Shown: positions 47,666 to 58,376 of the stretch, one piece after another
How the letters are laid out: the number at the start of each line of letters is the position of its first letter
Numbering within the stretch: position 1 is the stretch's first letter
DNA from: Paralvinella palmiformis
Taxonomy: Eukaryota > Annelida > Polychaeta > Terebellida > Alvinellidae
Assembly (NCBI GenBank): GCA_025642065.1
Contig: JAODUP010000359.1
Coordinates: 329,501 to 393,500, forward strand
Direction of reading: 5' to 3'
Length of the DNA stretch: 64,000 bases
Program-made: the position numbers and the translations under genes
Notes under the pieces: generated by a model
Told to the model about the DNA's origin: nothing
Databases searched by the model: none
What the model saw: only the letters and a program-made list of their open reading frames with translations

Positions 47666-47976
47666 CAGCTGTAACCAATATAGCTGCCAGTAGCTACTCA
47701 AACTTGGCGAATGTAGCCGTAACTAGCCGAACAGCCAACCGACAATAAGACATTCAGCTCCGGTCACACCGGCTAATAGTAACTATCCAGCTGCGATTAA
47801 ATCGCACAGCTGTAGATAACAGCTGTAGCGGAAAAACTCCAACTGTAGACCAGCTCGTTAGCCAGCCGTACGTTGGCTAGCCGATTATAACCGAATCAGT
47901 CGATGGTCAGTGAGTCGACCGAGGGCCGAGAACACCAGCTTGTTGTGGCCACCAAACAGCTGTAACCTTCCAGCTG
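47666..47976. promoter_or_regulatory. Homotypic cluster of six CAGCTG E-boxes
   Basis: CAGCTG occurs at 47666, 47788, 47807, 47820, 47957 and 47971. A random 6-mer is expected about once per 4 kb. Several share the flanks AACAGCTGTA. CAGCTG is bound by basic helix-loop-helix factors (class A and tissue-specific partners, AP-4). The cluster is about 1 kb upstream of the TIKI start. An old tandem repeat could also produce it. Confidence 0.4.
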
Positions 47977-48665
47977 CAGTCTCGAGCGAAGCCTCAACAG
48001 CGAAGTGGAAACCTTCGTCGGAACTCGCTACGTCGGGCTACAATTGTTCGTCGGCGAAGAAGAGAGCTAGCCGGCAGCCCACCGCTCACAGATAGGCCAA
48101 GCCACATAGTTACGGGGCACACACACACACTTTATACCTAGCTCTGTACACACACACAAACACTGACACACACGCACAGGTATATGTGGATATGCCGGTG
48201 GAGGGAGCACGCCAGTCAACTTATATTTAATCGGTTTTTGTGGCAACTTTAACACACTTCAAAGCTTCGCCATTGGATGTTTGAACCTCACAGAAAAAGG
48301 CTCAGAGAGAGAGAGAGCGCGCTACTCGTAGGCGGCAGGCCAAAAGTGATAGGCAATGTGGACTGAGAAACGCCCGGACACACAACTTTAGCAGTCGCTT
48401 GTTTACGCGCGCGCACGCGTGTGTCTGCCTGTCTATTTGTTCTTGCGTGCATGCGTGCGTGCATGTGTATCCGATAGGTGGCTGTAGGATCGTGCAATTA
48501 ACCCGCTTACCTGGTGGTCTGGGAGTTAAGACAATCCTCGGAACTCTATCTGCATAACCTTCCGGATTTACCGGGCCGTGTGGCGGACCAGGTGTGGTAG
48601 CCGGACTATCCGCGTTTGTGACTGACCCCCAATCAGGAACGAACACGCGGGCATACACCCAAACA

Positions 48666-49019
48666 ATCATCCTCGTAGGCACGTGATAGTAAACGCGGAA
48701 TGTATGGCCTATGCTTGGCCGGGTGGCCTGGCCTGCGATCCTGAATGGTGGCGGCGTACAGGGTAGTGACGTCATCCGACGTTAGCATTCCGGATTAGGT
48801 GAAGAAGTAACGCCGGTTCACGGTCGACATGTTCGCCGGCTCCCGACGTCATCGGTCTTCGTCGATCACGTGACTCGCACCACGTGTAGCTAACGGCGTC
48901 AATGCCGACGCCACGTGACGGCGTGTGCACGCGTGTCCACGTGCCCGATTCTCGGATCGCTGGGTCACTTCCTGTAAGTCCGGAGCGATCCGGACGGACT
49001 TTGAAAGTGGTGCGCCATC
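48666..49019 (+). promoter_or_regulatory. Putative TIKI promoter/5' UTR with CACGTG boxes and CRE
   Basis: CACGTG occurs at 48680, 48867, 48881, 48912 and 48938, four of them within 77 bases. A perfect CRE (TGACGTCA) lies at 48767. The region is CpG-rich and free of repeats, and ends at a start codon in good context (A at -3, G at +4). CACGTG is the target of USF, MITF/TFEB and MYC-type factors. I see no TATA box. The transcription start is not defined. Confidence 0.5.
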
Positions 49020-49235
49020 ATGGTAAACATAGCCGCGGGCAGCGGGTATCTGCGGATAGCTATTATATTTTGGGGAGTGATCGAGTCTCACCGTTCTGGA
49101 TCAACTTCGTTGGCACAAGCGGCCCGATCCCGGAAGGGGAGAGGAAACAGCGGTACGGGCCGCATACAACAACACGATGTGTCAGCCGGGTACACCGGAC
49201 TGGAACGCATTGGGCCGTGTAAGCATCAGGATAAC
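49020..49235 (+). CDS. TIKI (TRABD2) metalloprotease, first coding exon
   Basis: This is a 72-codon first exon candidate. It starts at an ATG in strong context and ends at AAC before GTGAGT (49236), phase 0. It contains a hydrophobic stretch at residues 10-21 (YLRIAIIFWGVI) that can serve as signal peptide, a basic, poorly conserved middle, and GPCKHQDN at the end. Joined in phase to the next exon it reads [17 protein letters not shown]. Vertebrate TIKI1 likewise has a short signal-peptide exon region with a Cys several residues before [13 protein letters not shown] proteins sit at the cell surface or in the secretory route and clip the Wnt N-terminus. Evidence is the splice phase, signal-like segment, conserved Cys position and upstream promoter-like region. 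Translation past 49235 runs into CA repeats and is intron. Confidence 0.72.
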
Positions 49236-49699
49236 GTGAGTATTGACGCATGTGTACACGCGCAAGTTTTTGTTTTCACGCGCATGCACGTGTTTACACA
49301 CATACGCGCGCGCGCGCACACACACACACACACAGAGACTGTACAAATCCTCGGTCTGCCGTTATTGTCATCCCATTGTAGCTTCAATATTGATAATTTT
49401 TCTCCGTGTGATCGATTACCTGTGATCTCCAGATATCTCCCATTCAGTTAGAAGAATTACACACAATGCTGTGCCGTTTTAATAACGCGTCGAATTGGCC
49501 GGACTTCTAGGAAACTTTGTCAGTCAGCGACATATGGGGAGTGTTCTCTCTCTCTGTGCGTGTGTGTGTGTGTGTAAACGATTGTACATGCATACATAAA
49601 TGCATACATCATACAAACATACGTACATATACTTATACAGCCAACACACATACACACACACATACATGCATACATACACAAGCCCCCCCACACACACAC

Positions 49700-49734
<35 letters not shown>

Positions 49735-49835
49735 TAATTACCCGAAATACATCCATTAATAAATACATCGTTATTTAGATGTATATAGACCCACGTGTGT
49801 GTGTGTAAACACTTGCACTCCTGTATGTCTATATG

Positions 49836-49892
<57 letters not shown>

Positions 49893-51382
49893 ATGTTTGT
49901 TATTTAACACATAAGCCACTGTCACAAAACACCACTCTCCCGGTGTGTGTGTGTGACAAGCTTATAAAATTGTCTACAATTTGATCAATAATTGACCCTT
50001 GCTACAACTCATCGTACAGTATTCGCCGTTGAAGTGTTCGAACCCGAAATAGTAGCTGTCCATGTGAATACGATGCCGAATTGCCTTTTTTTTTTAGTTG
50101 ACGACACCAAAAAGTTCAAGTTATTGTCAGAAACTGTGACCGATTTAAGACCCTGCAGTATCAGCTTCCTCGGCCTCCAACTTATTGCAATGTATATGTT
50201 TTTATTTCGTTCACGTGGTGCCTTATACGGTCAAACAGATAGTCACCGTGATATATGTTCGGTGCACCTCTATTCCCTCGTCTCTTGGCGACCTATGAAT
50301 GAAAGCGCCGTGCCACGCGATGGTATATACCATATGGAGTTATTCAAAATTTCGTACCAAACACATTTCGTTTCGCCAACATCCGTCCGGGTTAGATACG
50401 ATGTATCAAAGGTTCACCTCTCGCCGGGTCCGCGGTTCGGTTATCTGATAAAACAGAGACAACGCAGCGGGACAACTTCGTAATTTCATGCAAATTATAT
50501 GCTAATGATCGCCGAATTAACGTTTGGGGTGCATCGACTACGGTAAGGTCCGGTGGCTGCTTGGCGCCATCTAACGATTGTATAGACGTCGAGTCGGATG
50601 TTATAGTTGGAGAGTCGAAATAACGGAGGACAAATAGACGAATATTAAAGATCGCGAACAAAAAATAAACAAACAAACAAAATCGCGTTGATTGTTTTCG
50701 CCGAACCTTGTTAGAAACGAACGAACCAAGCAGAAAACGAACGAACGAACGAATGAACGACAATCAACGACTAATACGAACTTCAGCAATCATCTAATCA
50801 GGCTGGTGGTAAGAACCTTGCTCTGGTCCGAGCTGATACGACGTAGCACGGTACGAAAGTTAAAGCTAACGGACCGGGCCTCCTCCTGTCAGACTCTCGC
50901 ATCAAGCTAACAGAGCATACCCCGACCTGGCATATAGTCTACCTCCGGGGTGTTTGGATGATTTTAGCGCGAGACAACAATCTTCTGTTTATCGAGAAAC
51001 TCGACCGCTTCACGGCGGCCGAAAAGAAAATCGTCTTCCTTCTTGGCGGTGAATAGTTTTAGCTTATTATTTTGCGTTTTTATGGCGCTTCGAACGATGG
51101 GGCGGGCGCCATTTTTTGTCAACTTTGAACTTTGTCTTATGACCCAGTTCTTCGGTTGCCATCTATCCTGAGCAGTGTTGTTGTTTTATTTATGTTTATT
51201 GTTGACTTTGGGGGGGGGTTAGTTGTAAAAACTTGTTTGTTGAACGATCCAAGAAAAAAACTAAAACAAATACGTGAATTACTAAAAGATGCAACCAATC
51301 AAACTTTAAAAGAATAGCTCTCTGTACATGGGCGGGGGAGGGGGGTATGTCTACGTGTGTGCATATTCGCGTTCTTACACGT

Positions 51383-51531
51383 GTAACAGTTAATCTGTAT
51401 AATCAGGTAATACGTATAATACCTTAAATTTTCAGGAAATGTGTGTTCAATCTCAGTTAGCAATACATGTATTACCTGAATATTTCAAGTAATAATTTCA
51501 ATATTACCTGATTAAACAGATTTTCTGTAAC
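51383..51531. mobile_element. Small MITE, 149 bp
   Basis: The left end GTAACAGTTAATCTGTATAA and the right end (complement GTTACAGAAAATCTGTTTAA) both continue into TCAGGTAATA, giving 30-bp inverted ends with a few mismatches. It is AT-rich inside and inserted next to a CA microsatellite. Confidence 0.6.
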
Positions 51532-51554
51532 ACACACACACACACACACACACA

Positions 51555-51588
<34 letters not shown>

Positions 51589-51589
51589 G

Positions 51590-51624
<35 letters not shown>

Positions 51625-52339
51625 GGTATTTTAATTGAATTTGGAGGGAACTTGATCTTTTACAAGGTCACCGAACATGCAAAGAATTAATCCTTCAGTC
51701 AGACTTGATCCCGAATAGGGTAGTTATGGGTATCCTGGTATGGCACTCTTCTGTTAATGAATAATTACAAACGTTGGACGAACCCTCTTTGTGGCTTGTA
51801 AAGACAAATACATGGTCACATTGGAGATACGTGTTAGTCGCGGTGTGTGTGTGTGTGTGTGTGTGTGTGTGCACGTGTGTGTGTGTGTTACAGCCTATCA
51901 TTAATGGTCAAAAGAACTGGCAACGTTGGGAGGATGAGCTGGTCACGATAGAAACCTGGACTGACCCCAGTTTGTACACAAAATCACCAATATGGACAAA
52001 CAACGTCACATATATCAAATATACTTAATTCGATTTAAATTGATTTGACACTGTGTGCTATTTTAACATTTGCGCAGTTTTCCTCGTCACCGTGCTGTCA
52101 GCAGTATCGTGTTTTGAAATAACTGTGAAAAATATTATTATTATTATAAAATTGACCGCAATCCAATTATAATATAACTGTTTTCAGTGTTATACAAAAG
52201 ATATTAAAGAAAAACGAAAAACAAGAGATCGATTGCTAAACCCAGATGGTCCTTTATTGCAGGTTCTCCTAAGACCGTGGTCAACTTGATAGGACTTGTA
52301 TGTCTGTCTATTAAGATGATCTAGTTTTTACCGTTGTCG

Positions 52340-52425
52340 AGGTCCAGCGGTTGTTGAGTTCTTTCAGTCGTTGAGTTATTTCAATCGTTGAGTTCGTTTA
52401 ATTGTCGAGTCGAGGTTAAACTTGC
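52340..52425. repeat. Degenerate 19-20 bp repeat
   Basis: The words GTTGTTGAGTTCTTTCAGTC, GTTGAGTTATTTCAATC, GTTGAGTTCGTTTAATT and GTCGAGTC follow one another. Confidence 0.55.
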
Positions 52426-53454
52426 TCAGTAAGTTGGTGGACGTCGAACGAGAACGTCCATTGAGCATTTTAACTGTAACGTAGAACTGAGAACGTAAAC
52501 ACCAAAAAAGGGGAAATAACAGCAGATAATTGGTATACTGAGACGTGGTCAGCCCCAAAACGAGCCAGCCATTAAACCGACGGCTCTCTCTCTCTCTCGA
52601 AATGCGACATTAAAACGAGTAGAACGGCTCGACGTTAAGTATGTCTGGCGATTGGTGGTGTGATAAAACTCGAACGTTGTTTTTAGTTAGTTAGCTGCCG
52701 GATGTGGAAGTTCATTTAATCTGCCAGGATCAGCCACGTCCAGTGACATTTACGCTGCTACGTCCGCTTCTCCCTCCAGAATGACGTAACAAATGCGGAT
52801 GTTTTCCCGGGGGGGGGGGGAAACATAAACATTGCCACGTGCGTTTTACGGTATTCGATAACAAATAGCTATGAATTAACTTGAGCCCTTTCGGGCAATT
52901 GTGGAAGGCGCGTCTGAAGCCTCGAACTGGCGCGCCATGCGCCTGTTAGAAACTGCTTGTATATATATGAGGCTCGAGCCACCACCCCTCGTCCATAACC
53001 CCTTCGGCATACCCCGGATAGAGTGTAGTTGTGTTCCGTCTGACTTGATTGTTAAGTTTCTAAGCTACCCCCTACCTGGGGGCAAACTTAGATAACACTT
53101 CACCGACACAACCTACCTGGCGTCTGACACTGACATAATGAGATATGTGATTTAGTTTGACAGCTTCAGGGATGGGTCTTTGTTGTGGACAAAGAACGCT
53201 GTCTGTGCCTTCACTCGGCGTCGCTGTCACCGCTGGCCCAGTCTTCGGATTAATTCTTGTAAGTCCTCGCCTCCTCTTCCGTCCTGCCTCCTTCACTCGC
53301 TCCCTCCCTCCCCTGGGGTCAGTTAGGGCCCAGTAGTAGTGCTATGTACATGTATTCCCGTGATAGGTTCTTTAATGGACTCTCCCTCTCACCCACTCAC
53401 TCGCTTTGAATCAAGTAAGAAGGGTATCAAGGTTATAGCACCATCATTATCTTT

Positions 53455-53532
53455 ATTATGATCATCATGATTATCTTCACCACCACCACCATCATCATCA
53501 TCATCACCACCACCTTTACATTCACCATCGCC
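53455..53532. repeat. CAC/CAT trinucleotide stretch
   Basis: ATCATC and CACCACCAC runs. SINE-like tRNA words (GTACAGTTGGTAGCGCATTA, then GGGTCGAATCTGGG) follow at 53565-53625, a probable old SINE head. Confidence 0.6.
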
Positions 53533-53818
53533 AGTACCCACAAAATCATCTAACCTTTGGTCTGTACAGTTGGTAGCGCATTACGCATTAACCCTCCAGG
53601 TGGTCGGGTCGAATCTGGGTATTTGTCACTGTCTCTCCGGGATGGTTCATCTCACATCTCACTTCCCTTGGAAACAGCCCAGAAAACGCTAAGTCTGTCT
53701 AGGATTCGAGCTGAGCACGCCTCGTATAATCTAAGGCAGAGACCTCTATCGGGCACTTAGAGTTAGTATTGTTGATCTTGTTGGTTACATAACTGCCATT
53801 TCGGTTGGCCCTCCACTC

Positions 53819-54194
53819 TTCAATTTGACGAACGACGTTGTTTCTGTTGATCTTGTTGTTTTTCCTCTCTTCAATTTAATGAACGACGTTGTTTTTGTTG
53901 AGCTTGTTGTTTTCCCTCTCTTCAATTTAATGAACGACGTTGTTTTTGTTAAAAAAGCTTTTTTTGTTTTTTTTCCCTCTCTTCAATTTAATGAACGACG
54001 TTGTTTTTGTTGAGCTTGTTGTTTTCCCTCTCTTCAATTTAATGAACGACGTTGTTTTTGTTGAGCTTGTTGTTTTCCCTCTCTTCAATTTAATCAACGA
54101 CGTTGTTTTTGTTGAGCTTGTTGTTTTCCCTCTCTTCTATTAGACGAACGGCGTTGTTTTTCTTTATCTCGTTGTTTTCTTCTCTTCAACTTGA
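53819..54194. repeat. 51-bp minisatellite, about 7 units
   Basis: The unit holds TTCAATTTAATGAACGACG, TTGTTTTTGTTGAGCTTG and TTGTTTTCCCTCTC. The third unit carries a T-rich insertion of about 10 bases. Because 51 is divisible by three, one frame stays open over several units and gives a repeated peptide, but its hydrophobic composition and the inserted unit argue against coding. Confidence 0.9.
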
Positions 54195-54488
54195 CACGGC
54201 TAGGAGGAGGCTGTTACTCGAGTTCAATTGGCGAGGATAAGGTTACTGAAATACTTAATGGCAACCCTTCACAACGTTACAACGTTGTTGACCCGATCTA
54301 AAGAGCGGGGGCTGTGTAGTACAAGTGGCTCGCTGTAACATCGATGACGCGTCTCTTGTAACTTGGTAGCATTCTGCCAAACAATCGGAGGTGTTGCGTG
54401 CTTAACGATAACTAAGGACTCGCAAGGCGCTGGAGGTGGAGGTTGGTTGGCTGAACCATCGCTGCTAATGGGCTTTAACACGATACTC

Positions 54489-54547
<59 letters not shown>

Positions 54548-54583
54548 GTCAGTCAGTCAGTCAGTCAGTCAGTCAGTCAGTGG
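54489..54583. repeat. GATT then AGTC tetranucleotide arrays
   Basis: About 14 GATT units are followed by about 9 AGTC units. AATC/CATC-type repeats resume at 54777-54915, after an ATT/AAT stretch (54675-54733). Confidence 0.95.
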
Positions 54584-54971
54584 CCGAACTACTGACTAAG
54601 TTAGTTTAGAACGAATACTAAATTTGGATCGATTCTGTTTATTTCTGAAATATATAATAATGTATATGTTTTACTATTATTATTATTATTATTATTACTG
54701 CTACTATTGATGATGATAATAATAATAATGATAATACTACACCGTAGATAAATATAGTAAATGTAATAACAAATGTTAATCATCAATCAATCAATCAATC
54801 AACCGATGCATCCATCCATTCACCAATCAATGAAATCAATCAATCAACCAAGCGACACATCCATCCATCAACCAATCAACCAATATATCCATCCCTCACC
54901 ATCCACTCATCCATCGACCCCCTGTTACCCACCGCCTCATCTGATCTATAATGATACACTTATACTTACAG

Positions 54972-55532
54972 CAGAGCGAGCTCAACTCGTTCCTGTGGAT
55001 GTTGAGACGGGAGCCGCCGTCGTTCTTCTTCGGTACGATCCACGTTCCCTACTCCAGGGTCTGGTCCTACATTCCGCGCAACACCAAGGAGGCCCTCTAC
55101 CGGGCCGACAACGTCTACTTCGAGCTGGATCTCACTGATCCGTATACGATATCGGCTCTGGCCAACTGTCAGCTGCTGCCGGACGGAGCCCGGCTGAGCG
55201 ACGTCATCCCGAGATCCCTCTATCAGCGCCTCAAACAGCATCTGGATTACGTCCGGCTGATGATGCCCACTTGGGTGACGTCGGATCAGAGGGGGCGCGG
55301 CCTCTACGCCGACTACCTGTTCGACGCCATTACCGGCAACTGGGAGCGGAAGCGACCCGTCTGGGTGATGCTGATGGTGAACTCGCTGACCCGGAACGAC
55401 ATCAGGTCGCGCGGCACGCCCGTTCTGGATCTCTACCTCGCCCAGGAGGCGCAGCGCCTCCAGAAGCGGACCGGAGCCGTGGAGCAGGTCAACGAACAGT
55501 GCGTCCCGCTGAACGGATTGAACTTCTCCCAG
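54972..55532 (+). CDS. TIKI (TRABD2) metalloprotease, exon 2 with GTIH active-site motif
   Basis: TIKI proteins are metal-dependent proteases of the TraB/GumN clan that remove a few residues from the Wnt N-terminus, making Wnt oligomerise and lose receptor binding; in frogs they act in head formation. This 187-codon exon is in phase 0 at both ends (TTACAG before 54972, GTAGGT after 55532). It starts QSELNSFLW and carries [14 protein letters not shown], with the first GxxH motif (GTIH, exon residues 21-24) whose Gly and His are needed for activity. [50 protein letters not shown] and a final [11 protein letters not shown] follow, all close to human TIKI1/2. It is much richer in GC than its surroundings. 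The second GxxH motif, the C-terminal region and the membrane anchor are on exons not found before 64000. The long antisense frame over it is a shadow. Confidence 0.96.
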
Positions 55533-55953
55533 GTAGGTCAAGGTGGTGATTGAATTATGGGTGGGGCGTCGGATGGGTGGATGCGGGATGCTGGGGGGGG
55601 GGAACATGGATCTTAATGAAGAAATACCAGTATTCGAAAACGCGTGCATGCGTGTGTGTGTGCGTGCGTGCGTGCGTGTTGATAGAAAAACAGATGGTTA
55701 CCTAGCTAGTTAATAAGATAGATAAACAAATATGAAGAGTGATATATGTAAAAATTTACGCTGTGTGTGTGTGTGTGTGTCGTTTATATATTTACTTGCT
55801 ATACAAAAAAGCCCGGACATTTATCAAAACAAAAGCATCCCTTTGTAGATATGGCGCGTTGCTTTCCCTATCGCGTAGCTCGTGAACCGTACGGTAGTTA
55901 GTTACCAGGAATGTGGCTGAAAGAGCTTACAGACCTACAACGACGTCAGCAGT

Positions 55954-56254
55954 CACGTGATAACCTCCCAACATCCGGTTGGGCGGAGGGTACTCTAACA
56001 TGGACGTTTGTTGCGTAAGTTTGTTTACGCCCTAAACCGATTGGAGTCACGTGGTGCGTAAATTAGACATCTAAAGGAGTATAATTTGACGTCTGTCTAC
56101 TGTAAACTATAACCGTGCGTCATTCAGTTGACATCTGTCAGAACAACTAATCACGTGTCAATCACAAGACTCCAGTCAAACTGGTGGCTGATCACGTGTC
56201 ACCCACGAGCCATCTGTCAGACTGACTAATCCCATGACACTTACTGGACACGTG
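55954..56254. promoter_or_regulatory. Cluster of five CACGTG boxes in a decayed ~41-bp repeat
   Basis: CACGTG occurs at 55954, 56048, 56152, 56193 and 56249. The last three fall in diverged units with CACGTGTCAATCACAAG, CACGTGTCACCCACGAG and GACACGTGTCAGGC. Related CACCTGTCACGCGTCACTC words continue to about 56420. It may be a regulatory cluster, a dying minisatellite, or both. Confidence 0.4.
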
Positions 56255-56454
56255 TCAGGCTGGCGGAGCGTCTGTATCTAAACTGGACTCACTTATGAGT
56301 TGTGACTCGCTTATGAGTTGTGTTTGAATATGTGTCACTCTCCGAACAATCGTTATTCGTGTCTAACCATGCCCCTACCAACTTGACACCTGTCACGCGT
56401 CACTCACAAGACACCTGCCATAAACGGTCAAGTTTTGTAAGGTCAGTCAATAAC

Positions 56455-56524
56455 GAGATAACTAATCATTAGTTATCTCCCACAAACAACAAAACACATT
56501 TAGTAATGTGTTTTGTTGTTTGTG
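56455..56524. repeat. Two adjacent perfect palindromes
   Basis: Hairpin 1 has arms GAGATAACTAA (56455-56465) and TTAGTTATCTC (56469-56479) with a 3-base loop. Hairpin 2 has perfect 20-bp arms at 56481-56500 and 56505-56524 with the loop TAGT. One base separates them. Confidence 0.95.
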
Positions 56525-56864
56525 TTTTTGACACAAATTCAAACTGATTAATAGATATAATACTGAAAATCACCGCAGTAACTTGAATTTTCCAGTGACT
56601 TGTGCCATGCATTAAACACTGAGAGATCCTCGGTTCGAATCTATTAACCGGTCACTGGCCTTTTACTTGCTCACCGGTTGGCTCGTCAGAAACAGTATGC
56701 CTTCTGGGAAGTGAAGTAGTTACCATATTGTACAGGTCGATATGAAAGTAGCTAAGTACGAATGAATAATTCCGTTAGCCATAAAACCAGTATAAACCAA
56801 TTATATAAATATACGAGATTAGCTATTGTATAAATATTCTTATAGCAGTGATGCTATATTATAT

Positions 56865-56865
<1 letters not shown>

Positions 56866-56900
<35 letters not shown>
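56866..56900. repeat. AAT trinucleotide run
   Basis: About 11 AAT units flanked by TATTATA sequence. Confidence 0.9.
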
Positions 56901-56945
56901 TATTACTATTGTTATTATTAGTGATCTACTTGACCATGTTAAGGG

Positions 56946-57395
56946 TGTTAGTATGAATCCAGGTAAAAAAGTCACAGGTAAATAAGTCACAGGATAAAAA
57001 GTCATGGGAAAAAAAACAGGATAATGTTAGCACTGTCTTTCTTTAATAAAAAGATTAACGGTCACGTGTTAGCACTGTTTCTGCGTCTTACCGTTTTGTT
57101 TGATTACTTATTGTGTTTGAGAAATTGAACAAAACGCGATTTTTTTGAATATATACATGTAATGCCATGATATATAAATAGTTACAGTCATAGGTACAAG
57201 TCATCTGTTGTCAGTTAATAACTGATTTAAAATATGTTTTGTTTTATTACTTTAATTGTTTATGGTACTTAAATAAATTGGTAACAGACTAGAATATTTT
57301 TGTTTGATTACCTGACTTTATTTCCTAGCCAAAATTGTGACTTTATTTTCTGTGACTTTATTTCCTGTGACTTTATTACCGGTCACCGTTAGTAT
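56946..57395. mobile_element. Fold-back element, ends made of AAATAAAGTCACAGG subrepeats
   Basis: The left end (56946-57010) begins TGTTAGTATGAATCC and has three units near AAATAAGTCACAGG. The right end (57310-57395) holds four inverted units (CTGTGACTTTATTTC) and ends CGTTAGTATTATTCG. In between is AT-rich non-coding DNA. Each inverted end is thus a small tandem array of a 15-bp word. No transposase frame is present, so it would be non-autonomous. Confidence 0.65.
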
Positions 57396-57415
57396 TATTC
57401 GCATGCAGACGTTTG

Positions 57416-57990
57416 GTTGCCACGTGACTTCGCTGCCACGTGACCTAACGCGTCCTACTTCCGGCCAACATTTCCTTTTTGACACTAGAAATGTTCGACG
57501 AACGCTTACAGTAGTCGTGTGGCTAAGCATTCGGCAACTTAAATGGGAACACCTGTGGGATGTAGCTGAATCAAGTACGCCATCATCCAGTTAGTGTTGT
57601 CTGTCTCTATCTATTCGAACGCCCTCTTTATCCTGACGAGGACGAGTTTTTCTCCCCGAAAACCGGATCAAGATGGCGGATAGTCGTCCGCCTCTAATCT
57701 CTAATCCAGTTGCCGTTCCGGATCTTCGGCGTATGATTTAACGACGGATAAGGCGCTGATCCAGAACGGCGAGGAGAGCCAGACGTCGGATTACTCTCCG
57801 AAACTGGAGGTTCGAACTGCGCTGCACGTCGTCAGTCGTTGTTGTTGTGCTGTGTTTTGGTCGAAGCGCGATCTGGATTGGCGACGTACGAAAATCTGTC
57901 GAACGCATTAATTCAATCCGGTAGAAAGGTTGATTCAAAAGCTCGCCCGTTCGACGTCCCCCCCCCCCTCCCCGGGAGGCATGAGGTGAG
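57416..57990. promoter_or_regulatory. CpG-rich segment with paired CACGTG and YY1-like site
   Basis: TGCCACGTGAC occurs twice, 16 bases apart (CACGTG at 57421 and 57437), and AAGATGGCGGA (YY1-like) at 57670-57680. The stretch is CpG-rich and repeat-free apart from a C-run at 57959-57967. It could be an intronic enhancer or alternative promoter. Nothing proves activity. Confidence 0.35.
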
Positions 57991-58333
57991 AATGGACTCA
58001 CACCGCCAAATTTATATAAATGTTACACTTTTTATCGGTTTGAAATTAGGCTGAAAGGAATCTTAATTAGGCAGCTAGATCCCGTATGCTGCCCGGTGAG
58101 TTGGGAAAATACCAGATTGCGAAGCTCTAAACAGCGACACATTATGTAAAAGATATGCATTCGGGATCTTAGTCCTTGCGCAAATTGTAAAGTGACTAGA
58201 GCGATAGATTATTTTTATTCGAAAATATTAAGAAAGAGATCGCGATAGTATTTCTTGCCGAACATTTTAAAGGTCGATTCACGCGTAAATGTCGCCTTAA
58301 TGACAAGATCTTATCAGGTGATGTCACTCTCTA

Positions 58334-58376
58334 ATGACCACTGCCAACTGACCACTGCCAACTGACCGCTGTCAAG
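58334..58376. repeat. 14-bp repeat, three units
   Basis: TGACCACTGCCAAC occurs twice exactly, and a third time as TGACCGCTGTCAAG. Confidence 0.85.

Larger units (their letters stand above)
49236..54971 (+). other. TIKI intron 1, 5.7 kb
   Basis: This phase-0 intron runs from GTGAGT to TTACAG. It is rich in simple repeats (CA/TA at 49689-49732, CA/TA at 49837-49892, CA/TA at 51531-51622, GT at 51843-51888), with a small MITE at 51383, a 51-bp minisatellite at 53819 and tetranucleotide repeats at 54489. The stretch 49990-51340 is the main non-repetitive part; a 163-codon frame there (49992-50483) has no motif I recognise. Confidence 0.7.

Noticed and set aside
55271..55549. 92-codon plus-strand frame within TIKI exon 2
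   Set aside because: It is an alternative frame of the same exon with no homology.
54966..55649. 227-codon minus-strand frame
   Set aside because: It is the shadow of the GC-rich TIKI exon 2 on the opposite strand; the plus strand has clear family motifs and splice sites.
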